A stretch of DNA of 64,000 bases. Origin: Zanthoxylum bungeanum. Taxonomy: Eukaryota > Streptophyta > Magnoliopsida > Sapindales > Rutaceae. Below, piece after piece: positions 1 to 11,762 of the stretch. The position numbers and the translations under genes are program-made. How positions within the stretch are numbered: the first letter of the stretch is position 1; each line of letters opens with the position of its first letter. The stretch spans positions 248,001 through 312,000 of the forward strand of contig SKCR01023809.1 of assembly GCA_019454045.1 (NCBI GenBank), written 5' to 3'. The notes below the pieces were generated by a model. It was given only the letters and a program-made list of their open reading frames with translations. It had not been told where the DNA came from and did not search any database.

Positions 1-153
1 AAAGTGGAGCCAATACAGCAGTCAACGCCAAGCTGGATCAGATATGCAAATTCATGGAGACTCTCAGCACTGGATCCACAAGTTCACTATATGGAGGATC
101 ACCAGAAACCGCTTGGATTGTAAAACGTTGAAGGATTTTATGATTTTCTTTGT

Positions 154-354
154 GTGTTTCTTGATGATGCCCGAAGAAATGGGTTCGTGTCAAAACCTTT
201 AAAAGAACTCCTCTTCACTGCCAGAACTGCTCCGGATCTAATTGACCAAATCTTAGCCTATGAACCACAAATTGACCCCATCCTTTCAAAGATAAATTGG
301 TTCGAAGACGATCGTGGTAAGAGGCGTCGGATTAATCTGGATCTTAACCTTTAA
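154..354 (+). other. short open frame of unknown identity in the gypsy 3' region
   Basis: A 66-codon frame ends just before an AT-rich non-coding stretch. It has a basic C-terminus (KRRRINLDLNL) and an acidic middle. The sequence before it (1-150) is open in short pieces, so this may be the degraded C-terminus of an element protein. I recognise no domain and no catalytic motif. It ends about 100 bp before the first purine tract, which fits the last coding part of a gypsy element. Chance is also possible. Confidence 0.25.
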
Positions 355-438
355 TTTCCTGTAGAATTTCAGCTAACCAGGTATTATCTTCTAAACTCTT
401 CTTCTATTGTTTAAGACATTGGGGACAATGTCTTATTT

Positions 439-454
439 AGGTTTGGGGGAGGGA
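439..454 (+). promoter_or_regulatory. internal polypurine-tract-like motif
   Basis: AGGTTTGGGGGAGGG is almost the same as the tract that primes the 3' LTR at 1669-1680, but lies 1.2 kb upstream. It follows TTGGGGACAATGTC. The minus-strand relative keeps a matching block at about 18690-18730. It could be an additional plus-strand priming site or a remnant of an older LTR junction. Confidence 0.5.
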
Positions 455-892
455 ATTAGTTGATCAGTACCTTGTTTTTAGTTTGTGTGTTGTTTTTTAT
501 TTTTTTTAGTCCAAAATTTTTCGAAAAATACAAAAAAAATTGAAAAATTGAAAAAATTACAAAAAAATTTTGTGCTTTTATGCTTTTATTTTGACTAAAA
601 AGATGAAATTGGTAAGAGATAGCTGAGTAAGGAGTTTTCACTCCTGAGACGTATCTCAAACCATTTTTGAAACAAGTTAGATTTTGTTTATTTCATTTTA
701 AATTATTTAATTTGTAAATTCTCCATAAAACTGACTAAAATGGATCTTCATATGCTCAGTTAGCAGATATTATCAACATGCATTGTAACATACGAACATG
801 AGCTAAAATTGAAAAGTTTGTAATATTCAGTGCTCTAGTTTAATTGGAGGAAGTATCTCAAAAAGTGATGGAGTAAAAAAAAAAAAAAACAT

Positions 893-1130
893 ATGAGTCC
901 GAGTTATTAAGTCTGTAAGGGTGTTTTAACACCTAGTGCCCTAAAGCCAACTGGTTTGGGAGTCACTGGCCCAAAGCTCGCTACATGGATCAAGGATGTT
1001 GCAGAAAATATATATATCTGAAGTCTGAGTAATTAAGTCCGTATGAGTGTCTTAACACCTGGTGCCCTAAAGCCAACTCGTTTGGGAGCCACCGACCCAA
1101 CACTCGCTACATGGATGGAAGATATTGTAT
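893..1130 (+). repeat. two-copy tandem repeat, unit about 125 bp
   Basis: Two diverged copies begin near 895 and 1020. Both contain ATTAAGTC, a run ending in AACACCT, then CCTAAAGCCAACT, TTTGGGAG and GCTACATGGAT. A single reverse-complement match lies at 18146-18220 in the minus-strand relative. It sits in the untranslated 3' part of the element. Confidence 0.8.
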
Positions 1131-1668
1131 ATAAATAAAAAAAAATCAAAAATCAAAGAAAAAAATCAGAAAAATTATTCCATTGCTGCAAAAAGGTGTG
1201 AATTCTGATAAAAGTTTAGGACAAAAATATTACTCTCTTATCAACTGCACTTGTGACTGTTGTGGGTAAAAATGAGTTGATTAATATTTTTTCGGCTGTG
1301 CATATGGAGAATGGTAAATATAATCGGAGAATTTACTTTTTCAATAATTTAGAAAGAAAGAAAACAACTAGTAACTTGGAGTAGAAGTTTCACCTGATTA
1401 GTCACTAACTTCTTTATTCTTTTTCTCTTGTCTTTTTGCTTTTGTGTTCATTAGTTTTATTATCTTTTTACTTTTGTAAAACATTTTTCGGTATCGTTGC
1501 TGTAAGCCCTCACGAGACTATAACTCGTCCACTAGGGACACCTAGGTGTTTAAAGGCTTGTTGCATATGCTAAATGCAACTGTGATCCCTACAAAAGTGG
1601 CTTAGTTTAATTTTATTTGTTTCTTGTAATTTATTTTGTTGTTTTGCTCGAGGACTAGAAAAATGTTA

Positions 1669-1680
1669 GGTTTGGGGGTG
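1669..1680 (+). promoter_or_regulatory. polypurine tract of the left gypsy element
   Basis: GGTTTGGGGGTG directly abuts the LTR start TGATGAGCGG. This is the expected primer for plus-strand DNA synthesis. Confidence 0.85.
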
Positions 1681-3743
1681 TGATGAGCGGAAAATATATC
1701 AATATTTACCGCCCCTTTTACTTAATATTTTGTTTAGTTTCTCGAGTTTGATTAACGTTTTGATGTGTTTTAGTTTATTTTGCAGATAAAATAATATTGG
1801 GACACAATGAAATCATTTAGGACGAAATGTGGGTCAAATAAGAGCAAAAATTGGACTTGACATATTAATTTTGAAGATTGGAAACTTGAAAGGGCGTTTT
1901 AACGAAGTGCAGTTTTGGAAATTCCAGTTTTGCATATCTGTCGTATTTTGGGCATAACATTTTACTCCGATATCGGATTGAGCTGATTCAAGTTCCAGAT
2001 TAAAGAATATGCAAAGATCTACAACTTTGAAAGACAAAATAATTTCGAATTCTGAAGATTGCATGCTCGAAATTTATGAACCATCCAGAAGTGTGTTGTG
2101 TGTAATTATTAAAGTCATTTTCAATCATTTTCAAAGCAAAAAATAAAGTATTAAATTATTAATAAAAATTATCAAATCACCACCAAACATGATAAGTAAT
2201 TAGTGGAGCAATTAATAATGGATTTGGTAGAGATATTAGTGGAGCAACTAGTGGAGCAATTAATAATGGATTTGGTGGATGATTTGATGGAGGTAAAATT
2301 TTGCCCATAAATACCAAGCCATTTCATTTGTAAATTCATACTTTCTTCTAAGGAATTCCTTAAGAATACTAAGAAGATTGTATCTTGTTTGTTTATTTAC
2401 AGCTTTCAGTAATTAATTTACGCTTTCGCACTTTCTTTTCTTTACTTTTCAGTTTTTACTTTCCGCAATTTACTTTTTCGCACAGTACTTTTCTTTCTTT
2501 AATTTTCAGTTTTTACTTTTCAGTAATGAGGAGGTAACTACCCTTTGCTGGGGTAAAATGTAAAACTTTTATTACTAATATTTAGATTAATCTCCCTTAA
2601 TTAATAATATAAACTAGTTAAAACCTGACTTAACGAGGATACCGCCATATTGGTCGGTTGGTAATTATTTAAATTGGTTTTAAACTGACTAAACTGGATA
2701 CCGCCTGATTGGTCGTTTGGTAATTAATTATTAATTTGACTTAATCTGGATACCGCCTATATGGCTGGTTGTTAATTATCATGCAAATTTAATATATTAT
2801 ATTAAGGGAGATATCTAAAATAGAAGTAATAAAAGTGGATCATTTTACCTCAGCATTTTCTTTTCTTGTACTTTTACTTTTTTTATTTTTCAACAATTTA
2901 CTTTCAGCATTTACTTTTCAGTAATTTACTTTCAGCATTTACTTTCCGTATTTACTTTCAGCATTTTACTTTATGTCTTTTATTTTATTTAAGTTTTTAC
3001 TAGCCCTAGTTATGTGTCGTAACTAAGTTAGTTATCTGGGGTTGTGATGAATTCTAATATCACCGGTTTATAAGGGGTTATTTTATAGTTTGGGTAATTT
3101 AAAGGTTTACTTATTAAGTCTTAAGTTTAATGCTTCTTGTTGTCTGATCACCAAAAGATTGATGTGGTAAATCTAAAATAAACTTGACAAAGAATTTTTG
3201 GTTTCAGCCTTAGACTTAATAGCCCACGATCTTCCTTGAGGATCGATAACCCTTTAATAGATTTCCTTACAGGATAGACATATACCTGTTGGGCAGGGGT
3301 AGCCATAATTGGAACTTAAACTTAATGAATCCAGATAATTCGGTTGACATAGACATATGGTTCAATTGGGTTAAACTGGGTATTTGCGTCTGACCATCGA
3401 CAGAGGCTTTTGCATAATTTAGTGTTCCAGGTTAGTAAACCAATTTATTACACAAACATGAAATAACCACTTCATCTTTTTAAAGATATTAGAAAGATTC
3501 ACAACCCTATATTATTTTTAATATTGAATTTTCTTAAACCTACTTTTGTGCAATTTTATTTACTTGTTTTTAAATTTAGAATCATCATCATTTCAAATCA
3601 ATCAATCAACCTGTTAGATACTAGTAATCATTTGTCCTCATAAAATTAATAGATTAGGTATTAAGTCCTCGTGGGATCGATACTTTTTATACTACTTGAA
3701 CGATACGTACGCTTGCGTTATACGTGTGTGTTTACGCCGGTCA
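1681..3743 (+). repeat. 3' LTR of the left gypsy element
   Basis: The LTR runs from TGATGAGCGG to about CCGGTCA; the last TCA could also be the one at 3747, four bases on. A possible TATA box, CCATAAATACC, lies near 2305. Near the 3' end it has CTCGTGGGATCGATAC, a block common at the end of such plant gypsy LTRs. Two stretches rich in TTTACTTTCAGCA-like words (about 2420-2525 and 2860-2990) flank a threefold repeat (2620-2790). The partner LTR is off the left edge, so no target duplication can be checked. Confidence 0.75.
2620..2790 (+). repeat. three tandem copies of a ~55-60-bp unit inside the LTR
   Basis: GGATACCGCC begins each unit, at 2637, 2696 and 2748. Each is followed by a TTGG-rich run and GGTAATTA-type sequence. 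The copies differ by several substitutions. Confidence 0.75.
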
Positions 3744-5452
3744 CTCATGATCCGTTTAATGTGTCAAATACTCTTCTTTACTGGTTCTTCTCCTTACTAG
3801 CTCAAAATTGAGAGGTGATTACATGCCATAGAGATCTGTGGATACACATTTCTGTTATTTACTAAACCTCAGTGATGGTCTGGTTAGGTTTCTATATACT
3901 TACTATAGTCGAGGCTACTGGAAGGAAGAGTTGTCATTCGTTCTACCGGGACTTGGGTCGACTACTCAATGTTTTAGGGTTCCACAAGTTTTATCACATT
4001 TTCTTTGTTACTTTCTGCATCTCCCTTTAATATCTTCATACCATATCTTTTAGCTCTAAATTGTATTGTTGAGGCTAGTGCTGGTTCAATCTTCTGGACT
4101 TCTTTCTAGACTTCTTCTATCTGCTCTTGCTATAGGCTACATCTATGCCATTTAACCTTGTTGTTTGTTGTGGTACTCTTGTTAACTCTTGAGTATCTCC
4201 ATTCTCATGGGTCTGTTCTTTTAATCTTTCATGAATTTCTACTAACATTGGTCTGATATATGGATTCTACTACTTTTGGTCTATTATGTAGACTTCTACT
4301 AGTACTGTAAGCCTTGTGCTGACTTGCATAAATTTTTGAACTATATTAGGTTCTCTTCTTTCTAATTTCAAAAATTTCCTTGGACCTTTTCTGGGTGATC
4401 TACCTTTCAATGTCTTTTGTGTCTGTCTTAGGATAAACTCTCATCGGGCTTCCTTATGGTTATCTTTATCTATGTTGATAAAGGCCGAGGTAAGCTTTTT
4501 CATCTCGATGGATATCGTTGTCCTCGTCCTGGTACTCTATATCCTGGTAGAGTCTATTACTAATGTAAGATAGGTATAAGATAGACTCATTCAAGATAAT
4601 TTCTTCAACCGGTATTACTGAGGGGTGAGAATCTGGGTAGCTTAGGGCCGTATCTATGTCAGGTTTCTTGGGGTAAGGTAACTAATCATCTCTGATTACG
4701 ACCTTCATTTATTTGCTTGCGGGCCTGGGTTTGGGGATCTAGAATATCTTCATCCTTTTTAATATCTCTTGTCTATTGGAATTCCCACGTCTAATCCTGA
4801 TTTCTTACTTCTTTTATCTTTCTAACTATCCTTCGTTACTCGTGGAACTTTCTATCTATATGTGGTACTCAAGGCTATTGGGTCTACTTGAAGGAATTTT
4901 CTGATGAGTGAAATAGTCTTACTAGGAATGAAGGTATCTTACGAGAAGAGAATAGACCTTACTTAGGTCTACTTGATATATTTCTCTTGCTCATGCTTAT
5001 TCTATTCTTTTTACTACTATAGGTTCTGGTACTTCCTTATCTATTTGTATCTGCATCTTTACCTCTAATTGCTTCTGGTTGCTCTGAGCATCTATACATC
5101 ATACTTTTCTTTTAGCTGTCCCTTTCTCTTTTACTCTCTTGGGTAGATATTCTTAGAACTTTACTATCTATTTTCGTAACTTTTCTTTAACATCTACTAG
5201 TAAACCGAGATAACTACGAACAGATTCTCAATTAGAATACGGATCATGGTTGCTTTTATTAGAAGGAAAAAATCAACTAGCTTTGGAAATTCTTACTAAC
5301 ATGTCTATAGGGCTTGAGGACGTACTCGAGGATCGGATACTGGAGAGGTAGTGCCTCACATACTAGTATCCCGGACATACTACGTTTACAAGACCACAAC
5401 ATTATGCCCACTGCAGTCACTTACTCCCTAGACCATGCTCTGATACCATATT
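3744..5452 (-). mobile_element. start of the internal region of a minus-strand gypsy (Tekay/Del-like) element
   Basis: Read on the minus strand, this follows the primer-binding site at 5437-5448 and should hold the leader and the start of gag. I find no long open frame on the minus strand, so any coding sequence here is degraded. The only plus-strand frame (3838-4053) matches nothing I know. It is cut at about 3744 by the left gypsy element. The lineage rests on the tRNA-Met PBS and the long TGTAACACCC LTR. Confidence 0.55.
5437..5448 (-). promoter_or_regulatory. primer-binding site (tRNA-Met) of the minus-strand gypsy element
   Basis: The minus strand reads TGGTATCAGAGC, the complement of the plant initiator tRNA-Met 3' end. 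It lies four bases inside the LTR end at 5453. Confidence 0.9.
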
Positions 5453-5773
5453 TGTAAAATCCATCTCCCGGAGATGCTACCGGCAGAGAATAGACTGATC
5501 TATCCCCTGAACCTCTGACTTCCGACTGTGATCAATATTGCTAAACTCATATGGAAATACAAACTCATGCATATGGACCCTTGCCCAACTCATAAACAAG
5601 AAGTGTAAATCAGAACTCATAACTGAACTCTTAATAATATTTATCCTTACAACTCTGTTCGTGGACATCTTGACTTATTACACACACATTTACAACAATA
5701 CATGTATTTAACACATGACTTTACGTGACTACGACTGTACTGAGACTCAATATGGTGGACTCGGACCCTATAG
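5453..5773 (-). repeat. 5' LTR of the minus-strand gypsy element, inner (U5-side) part
   Basis: On the plus strand the LTR begins TGTAAAATCC, next to the PBS. It is broken at 5773 by copia element A and continues at 15797. Removing the insertion gives an LTR of about 2.67 kb that reads TGTAACACCC...GGATTTTACA on its own strand. Confidence 0.8.
5769..5773. repeat. target-site duplication TATAG of copia element A
   Basis: TATAG directly precedes the 5' LTR, and the same five bases directly follow the 3' LTR at 15792-15796. Confidence 0.93.
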
Positions 5774-7695
5774 TGTTGGACAAATATGACCCATAGCATC
5801 ACTATTTGTAAAAGAAATTATAGTTTTTGAACAAATTAACTATATGACAATGGAAATTGCTAATTTACCATTTTGTAATTAGATTACTTGTATATATAAA
5901 TGATAAAAGTCCTTATGATTAGTTCTGGATTATAAGATATAAGACAATATCAATCCACGAAGGTTTAATCATTAAATATCCCTAGTCATAGTATTATCAA
6001 GACTGGACATCGATAATGCGGAATAGACTAGTATTGCACTTGTGCGTGTTATGGAAGCGTAACAGCATAGTTCTCATATATTTAAGTATTGGATGCTAAT
6101 GCAAGTGTGATATGAGGTTGTGTTTGCCGATGATACGGAAACAGCTTCGCTCTGGATAGACCCATCGGAATCCCATTGGTAGTATGACTATGTGTCTATG
6201 AGAATCCGATCCAAGGTAGGTGTATTTGGTCTTAACCTGAGACTTGCATCGCTAATACTTGCGACAATCAATATGCTTTGGTTTTGGTGGTCCGGGACTT
6301 TAACAGGTTCTGTGAACGCCTCTTCTGGATTTATTGAAAATCGTAGTGTATTGGGTGTGATGTCAAGACGGAAGTATCACTTCTGTCATATGGAGATGAT
6401 GATCACGCATGGATACAGAATTGGATCTCTATTATGTTGCAACTATCGGGATAATATGATAAGGTCATGATTATCCGATTATAGAGACTAGTTGCTTGTG
6501 ATCTGATATATGCTTCGTACGGGGCAGACATTATTCCAGCCCCAGACCTTGCATGTGACATCTAATACTGGATCGCAATACTACGTATATTAAGCCTGTT
6601 ATAGATTATATATTCCTTAAAGAATATTTCTGGAGAATTGGGTAGGCACGGCGCTTTGCTAGAAGCCAACCATGTCTTGTAAATCGGTAAGAACGTGGTA
6701 CCGGGTACGCACGTGTTCAGATAGTCCGACGACCGGATTTACTGCCAACATATCCAGGGATCTCATGGGTCGCTTCTCGAAGATTCACCGATGACGTATG
6801 ACTCAAACATAATTAATATGGGATTAATTAGAAGAGAGAGATAATAAATCTAGGATTAAATACGGCGAGAATTTATCTGGGATAATATTCAATTAAAAGA
6901 AAGAGAACGATTAATTTGGAATTAATCGATTAAAATAATATATTCGATATATTAATTGAAATTAGATTTCATAACGGAATTAAAATGGGATTTTAATTTG
7001 GGCGAACGAATTAATTTAGAATTAATTCGCGAGCGACTTTAATAGTAATTTTGCTAGGCATAATTATTTAATTAAATTTGATTTAATTAAGTCGCAACGG
7101 AAAATTCATTAATTCGAAATTAACGAACCCGAGCCCGGAATATGTTTGCGGGCCCACTCGGATTTTGAATTAAAGTGGGGCCCATAAGTCACATCACAAC
7201 TTACATCACTTGTCCTCAAGTGTCAAAGTTGAGTGATGGGAGTGGTTTTTTGAATAATAAATGCAATTTTCCTTCCAAAATTTGCTTTAGCTTTTTGGAA
7301 AAGCATATACCAATTTTGAGAGACTTTTTGTATAAGGTTTTTTAGAAAAACAAAAAAAAAAAAAATTAAAAAGCCCTATCCTCTCTCTATTCTCTCATTG
7401 CCGTGAACCACCAAGAACAAAGGAGAAATTTTGTTGCAAAATTTTCCTAGTGCTAGCACATAAAGAATCATACAAAGGTGATAGGGAAACCTTTCCCAAG
7501 AGTTTGGAATCTCATTCTTCAAGCTTGGAGCTTCAACATACAAATCAAGATCTTGGAGCAACTTCAAATGAGGAATTTTTGAACTTCCCACCTACATCCA
7601 ACTGATCAATGTGAGTATATTTTCGCTATATTCCTTTGAGTATTCACACCTTTTACATGCTTAATTGATCTTGGGATTTTCCTTAGAAACAAACA
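5774..7695 (+). repeat. 5' LTR of copia A
   Basis: It runs from TGTTGGACAA to about GAAACAAACA and is followed after one base by the PBS. A stem GGGCCCACT (7150-7158) / AGTGGGGCCC (7174-7183) is also present in the 3' LTR. A weak TATA candidate, TTGTATAAGG, lies near 7328. A 92-codon frame (6192-6470) is also seen in the 3' LTR. Confidence 0.9.
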
Positions 7696-7696
7696 A

Positions 7697-7709
7697 TGGT
7701 ATTAGGGCC
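7697..7709 (+). promoter_or_regulatory. primer-binding site of copia A
   Basis: TGGTATTAGGGCC resembles the tRNA-Met PBS TGGTATCAGAGCC with two transitions and lies one base after the LTR. Confidence 0.85.
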
Positions 7710-9886
7710 TATTTAATCATGAAATTGAATTAGGGTTCTTAATCTTGAATTTGGGAATTTTTTGATTTGAGCATGATTTAATCAAATTTTTGTTTGAGTA
7801 TGCTTAGATAATGATAACTTAGAGTTATGTATGATTAATTTTATGAAAAAAAAATTAATTGGATTAATTTTCCCCGAATTGAGAGGCTTGGCCGAATGCA
7901 TTAGTACCCTAGGTCATGGTGATTTTTTAGTTTTTTAAACCATTTGATGTGCTTAAAATGCTTGGATATATTAGTTTGTGATTTAATTGGATTGAAATCA
8001 AAATTGATATAAAAATCCCTAAATTATCGTGAGCCTTGGAAGCATGTTGGAATTGATTTTACTTCAATTTGTTTTGGACATAAGTTGATTAAATAAAACA
8101 TGATTAATTATGTAAATTGGTATTTTGGAAATGTTAATTTGAATAATTAATTATGGCTATACACTTTAATTAATTAAATTATGAAATTTGGAATATTATA
8201 ATTTAATTAATTAGGCTTAATTTGGAATTGGGCTAAAATTGTTGTATTTAGGCCTAATGGGCTTGGTTGGGCCAAGTTGGTTTAGGACAATTGGATTGGA
8301 TCCAAATTGGCCCTAAAACCATTCAATTAAGTCCAAATATAACTAATGGGCCTTTAAATAATTAATTAGGCCTAATGGGCCAAAATTAATTTTGTGGCAA
8401 AGGGTGATTCCTTATTGGGCTTTGGTTGCCAAAGTCCATGCCTTAAGAAATTAATTGAAAGCCCATTGGACATTAATTAATTGACATTGGATGTTAATTT
8501 GGCTTTGAGACCCATTAAGATTAGATTTAGAATTTAAGTCGTAAAGGCACATTAAAAGTGTAATTATTTAATTTAGAATTAAATAAAGAATTAGTATTGA
8601 ATACAAATTAAATTGGATTTAAAATTGTAGTTCGATATAATTCAAGAATTCGTATTTTGAGTACTTATTCTCTAACGAGTTGGACTCGCGCAAATCAAAT
8701 CGTTGTTTGAACATTGGATGATCACTAATTCAAAGATTAATTAATTGGATTAGATTGATTGAATAACATGCTTTGTGTGAATACATGGATGTATTGTATG
8801 AATCATATATATTGGATGGATATTAGATGGGTGATGGTAATTTTGGAAATTGTTGTAATAAATTTAGAATTTATTAAATTGGACCTGTGTGTCCAGCCTT
8901 TATCTCTCGATTCTTTGTAAATCTCTTCTCACCAATTCCCCTCAATGTAATGAGGTTTCTTTATTGTATTATGTAATTGGGTAGAAGTTAGAATAGTGCT
9001 AGCCGGGGAGAGGAAAATGAGTGATTTGTTCTAGGAATAATTTTTGAGATATCCATCCGCATATCATTATTAATTTATTTATCGCGCCTTATTATGCTTT
9101 TAGAATGCATGCTTAAGGGTGTATGATGAGACCTAATCAAAGATAATTAATTGGTTGCCAATTACGCGAAAAACCCTCAACAAATATTAAGCGTTTTCCT
9201 TCCATTGAGTGATTCATTCTCAATATCCAAGATTGGCATTGGTTTGTTGGCCAAAGTCAAAACCTTTGTCCATCGCGGATGTGTTTGAATCATGAAGGCT
9301 TTATTCCATATCCCATGTCTTGGCCAAGTTGTGATTTGTTGGCCAAAGTCAAGATCACTTCTTGTTCATCGACATCGATTACGAAGCTTTCCAAAGTCAA
9401 TGGGTCTTGCTTAACTGGAATCATTAAGCTTGTTGAGCCAAAGCCAAGGCTTAGTTGATTCAGAGGAAAAGGTTAGGAAAATATACTGGATATATTGGCA
9501 TATATATTGTATATATGTTTCGGACTTGGAGGTCCACCTACCGGATCTAGGAATTGGATGAGATCCAATTGATCTTAGAGATCTACCTAGTTAAATATCA
9601 TACAGCTTGTTGGCCAAAGTCAAGGTTGTGTGTTATTTAACGGGATCCTAGCCCACAAGGAAACTAGGTTTCCCGAGTACTCAACAGAGGGTTAGAGGCT
9701 CGCCGAAAAATAGTGGGAGGCTAGTATTGAATTTTCAATTTCGTTCAAATACTTGCCAATACGCGCTTTCAAATTATTTCGTCAATTATATATTTATTAG
9801 TTGGACTAATATTCTATTATTTTTCTTGTAATAGTTGGACTGTACCCAAATATCGTTAATTGAATAGTTTGACTATTGCAATTAAG
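7710..9886 (+). other. long untranslated leader of copia A
   Basis: About 2.2 kb of AT-rich sequence lies between the PBS and the gag start, with no coding signal. The part from 8220 to 8520 has many TTGGGC/AATGGGCC words. The part from 9245 to 9625 carries a repeated 18-bp motif, listed separately. Confidence 0.75.
9245..9625 (+). repeat. interspersed TTGTTGGCCAAAGTCAAG motif in the copia A leader
   Basis: Full or near copies lie at about 9245-9260, 9337-9353, 9429-9449 and 9606-9625. Shorter forms lie near 9320 and 9388. Spacing is irregular (about 90 to 180 bp). The unit is not part of a reading frame. Confidence 0.8.
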
Positions 9887-10738
9887 ATGACTGGAAAGAT
9901 CGGGGTTAGAGACATTATCATGGGTGAAAATGTCTTTAATGGCGTGAACTTTCATGACTGGGATATGAACCTCAGGATTGCCATGGGGGCTGAGAGGATG
10001 TTTTATACGATAGAGAGACCTCTCGAGCCTAAGCCCGGAAATGAGCAGCCGCTTGAGCTTGAGCTTTGGAAGACTCATAGCGATGACAACTCAACTGCTC
10101 AATCCTTCATGCTCGCTGTGATGACCCCTCAATTTCGTCGCCAAAACAAGGGATTGGATCATATACTATGATGGCAAAATTGAAGGACCTTCATCGATCT
10201 AACCTTAGATCGCAAAGGTATGAATTGCTGAAGAAGCTTTTTCGCTCTCGAATGTCAGAGGGTACATCTGTTGAGCACCATGTGTCGCAGATGATTGCTG
10301 ACATTGAACAGTTGGGTCAGCTAGGCATAACCTTTGAGGCTGAGACTTCTATAGATTTGATCTTACAGTCTCTTCCTGACAGCTGGAGCGGGTTCATAAT
10401 GAACTACAATATGATGAACCAAGATCATACTCTTGGAGAGTTGATGGCAATGCTGCGTGAAGCAGAAAAAGAGCTAATAAAGGGTAAAAAGCGCGAGGCG
10501 CACTTCGCTTCAACATCTCAGTCTCCCAAGGCTTGGCTGAAGGCTACTGGAGGTGTAAAGAAGAAGAAGAAGAAGAAGGGCAAGGCCAAATCGTCAAAGT
10601 CTTCTGGGAAGTCAAAGGACAAATCCCAAGATGTATGCCTGCAGTGTGGAAAACGGGGTCACTAGAAGCGTGACTGCCGTGAGTACAAGGCGCACATGAA
10701 GGAAATCAAAGCGGGCAAGGCACCGGCTTCATGTATGT
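9887..10738 (+). pseudogene. gag: copia A gag, broken by a frameshift and a stop
   Basis: Gag forms the virus-like particle and binds element RNA. The frame opens at ATG 9887 (MTGKIGVRDI). It shifts by one base near 10158 and continues from about 10165 with a UBN2-type retrotransposon gag stretch (LHRSNLRSQRYELLKKLF). A lysine-rich tail (10558-10625) precedes a CCHC zinc knuckle, CLQCGKRGH then KRDC. The codon between H and K is TAG where a Trp is expected, so the knuckle is cut. The context (after the leader, before protease) agrees. It is clearly gag and clearly non-functional. Confidence 0.85.
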
Positions 10739-11762
10739 TTGTTATAGAAATAAACATGTCTACTTCTAGTTTTAAAAATTATATTTTTGATTTTGGTTGT
10801 GGTTGTGGTTGTGGTACTCATATATGTATTGATGTGCAAGATCTGCGGATTATCAGGAGACTGGCCTCATGAGAGATTGATCTCCGCATTGGAAATGAGA
10901 CTCGAGTCGCTGTTTTGGCCGTTGGGACTTATATTTTGGAACTGCCTCATGTACTAAATCTTTCAGACTATTATTATGTACCTAGTTTGACTAGAAATAT
11001 TATATCTGTATCTTTATTAGCCCAATGTGGCTATACTTTTATTTTTAGAAACACTGGGTGTTTTATGTATAAAAATGATATGGAGATATGCAGTGCTGAT
11101 GTAAATAATGGTCTTTATATTTTGAATATAAATCAATCTCAAACATATAATGTAACAAACAAAAGGCTTAAACTAAGTAAAAAAGATGAAACTTATATGT
11201 GGCATTGTCGTCTGGGACACATTAACAAGACTCGCATATCCACACTTTCGAAGAGTGGGTACTTGGATGGATTTGATCCAAATTAATATGACGTCTGCGA
11301 ATCTTGTTTATTAGCCAAAATGCCTAAAACACCTTTTAGCGGTAAAGGTGCATGTGCCACCGAACTGTTAGCCCTCGTTCATAGTGACGTATGTGGGCCC
11401 ATGTCTAGCCAGGCTAAAGGTGGATATGAATACTTCGTAACCTTTACGGATGATGCATCGCGTTATGGTTATATGTATCTTATGAGACACAAGTCGGAAA
11501 CTTTTGAGAAATTCAAAGAGTTTCGACATGAAGTAGAAAAACAGACCGACAAAAGTATTAAAACATTACGGTCGGACCGTGGTGGAGAATACTTAAGCAA
11601 TGAGTTTCTTGATTACTTGAAAGAGTATGGTATTCTTTCACAATGGACTCATCCCGGAACACCACAATTAAACGGTGTGTCCGAAGAAACCGAACTTTGT
11701 TAGACATGGTAAGGTCGATGATGAGTCGCACAGAGCTACTTATTTCCTTCTAGGGATATGCA
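10739..11762 (+). pseudogene. pol: copia A protease, GAG-pre-integrase and integrase, degenerate
   Basis: The protease site normally reads D-T/S-G followed by C-G-[ST]-H. Here (from 10789) it is DFGCGCGCGTHIC, with the Thr replaced and the GC pair tripled by a GGTTGT repeat (10795-10815). A stop at 10870-10872 follows. The pre-integrase finger shows WHCRLGHINK (about 11200), then a stop at 11284. The integrase core has HSDVCGPM (about 11380), FTDDASRYGY and TLRSDRGGEYL, giving two of the D,D-35-E acids. The third site is followed by a frameshift near 11690. It probably cannot make active enzyme. Confidence 0.87.

Larger units (their letters stand above)
1..3743 (+). mobile_element. 3' part of a Ty3/gypsy (Athila/Tat-like) LTR retrotransposon
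   Basis: The window opens inside the 3' non-coding part of a gypsy element and runs through a polypurine tract (1669-1680) into a 2.06-kb LTR (1681-3743). The LTR starts TGATGAGCGG straight after a GGTTTGGGGGTG purine tract, an arrangement typical of plant Athila/Tat-type elements. The 5' LTR, gag and pol are outside the window. The body is AT-rich and contains no long open frame. A related, minus-strand copy of the internal part lies at 18142-19140. The lineage is inferred from the LTR start and purine tract only. Confidence 0.75.

Noticed and set aside
3838..4053. 71-codon plus-strand frame as a possible host gene
   Set aside because: It lies on the strand opposite to the gypsy internal region, with no recognisable domain and no supporting signals.
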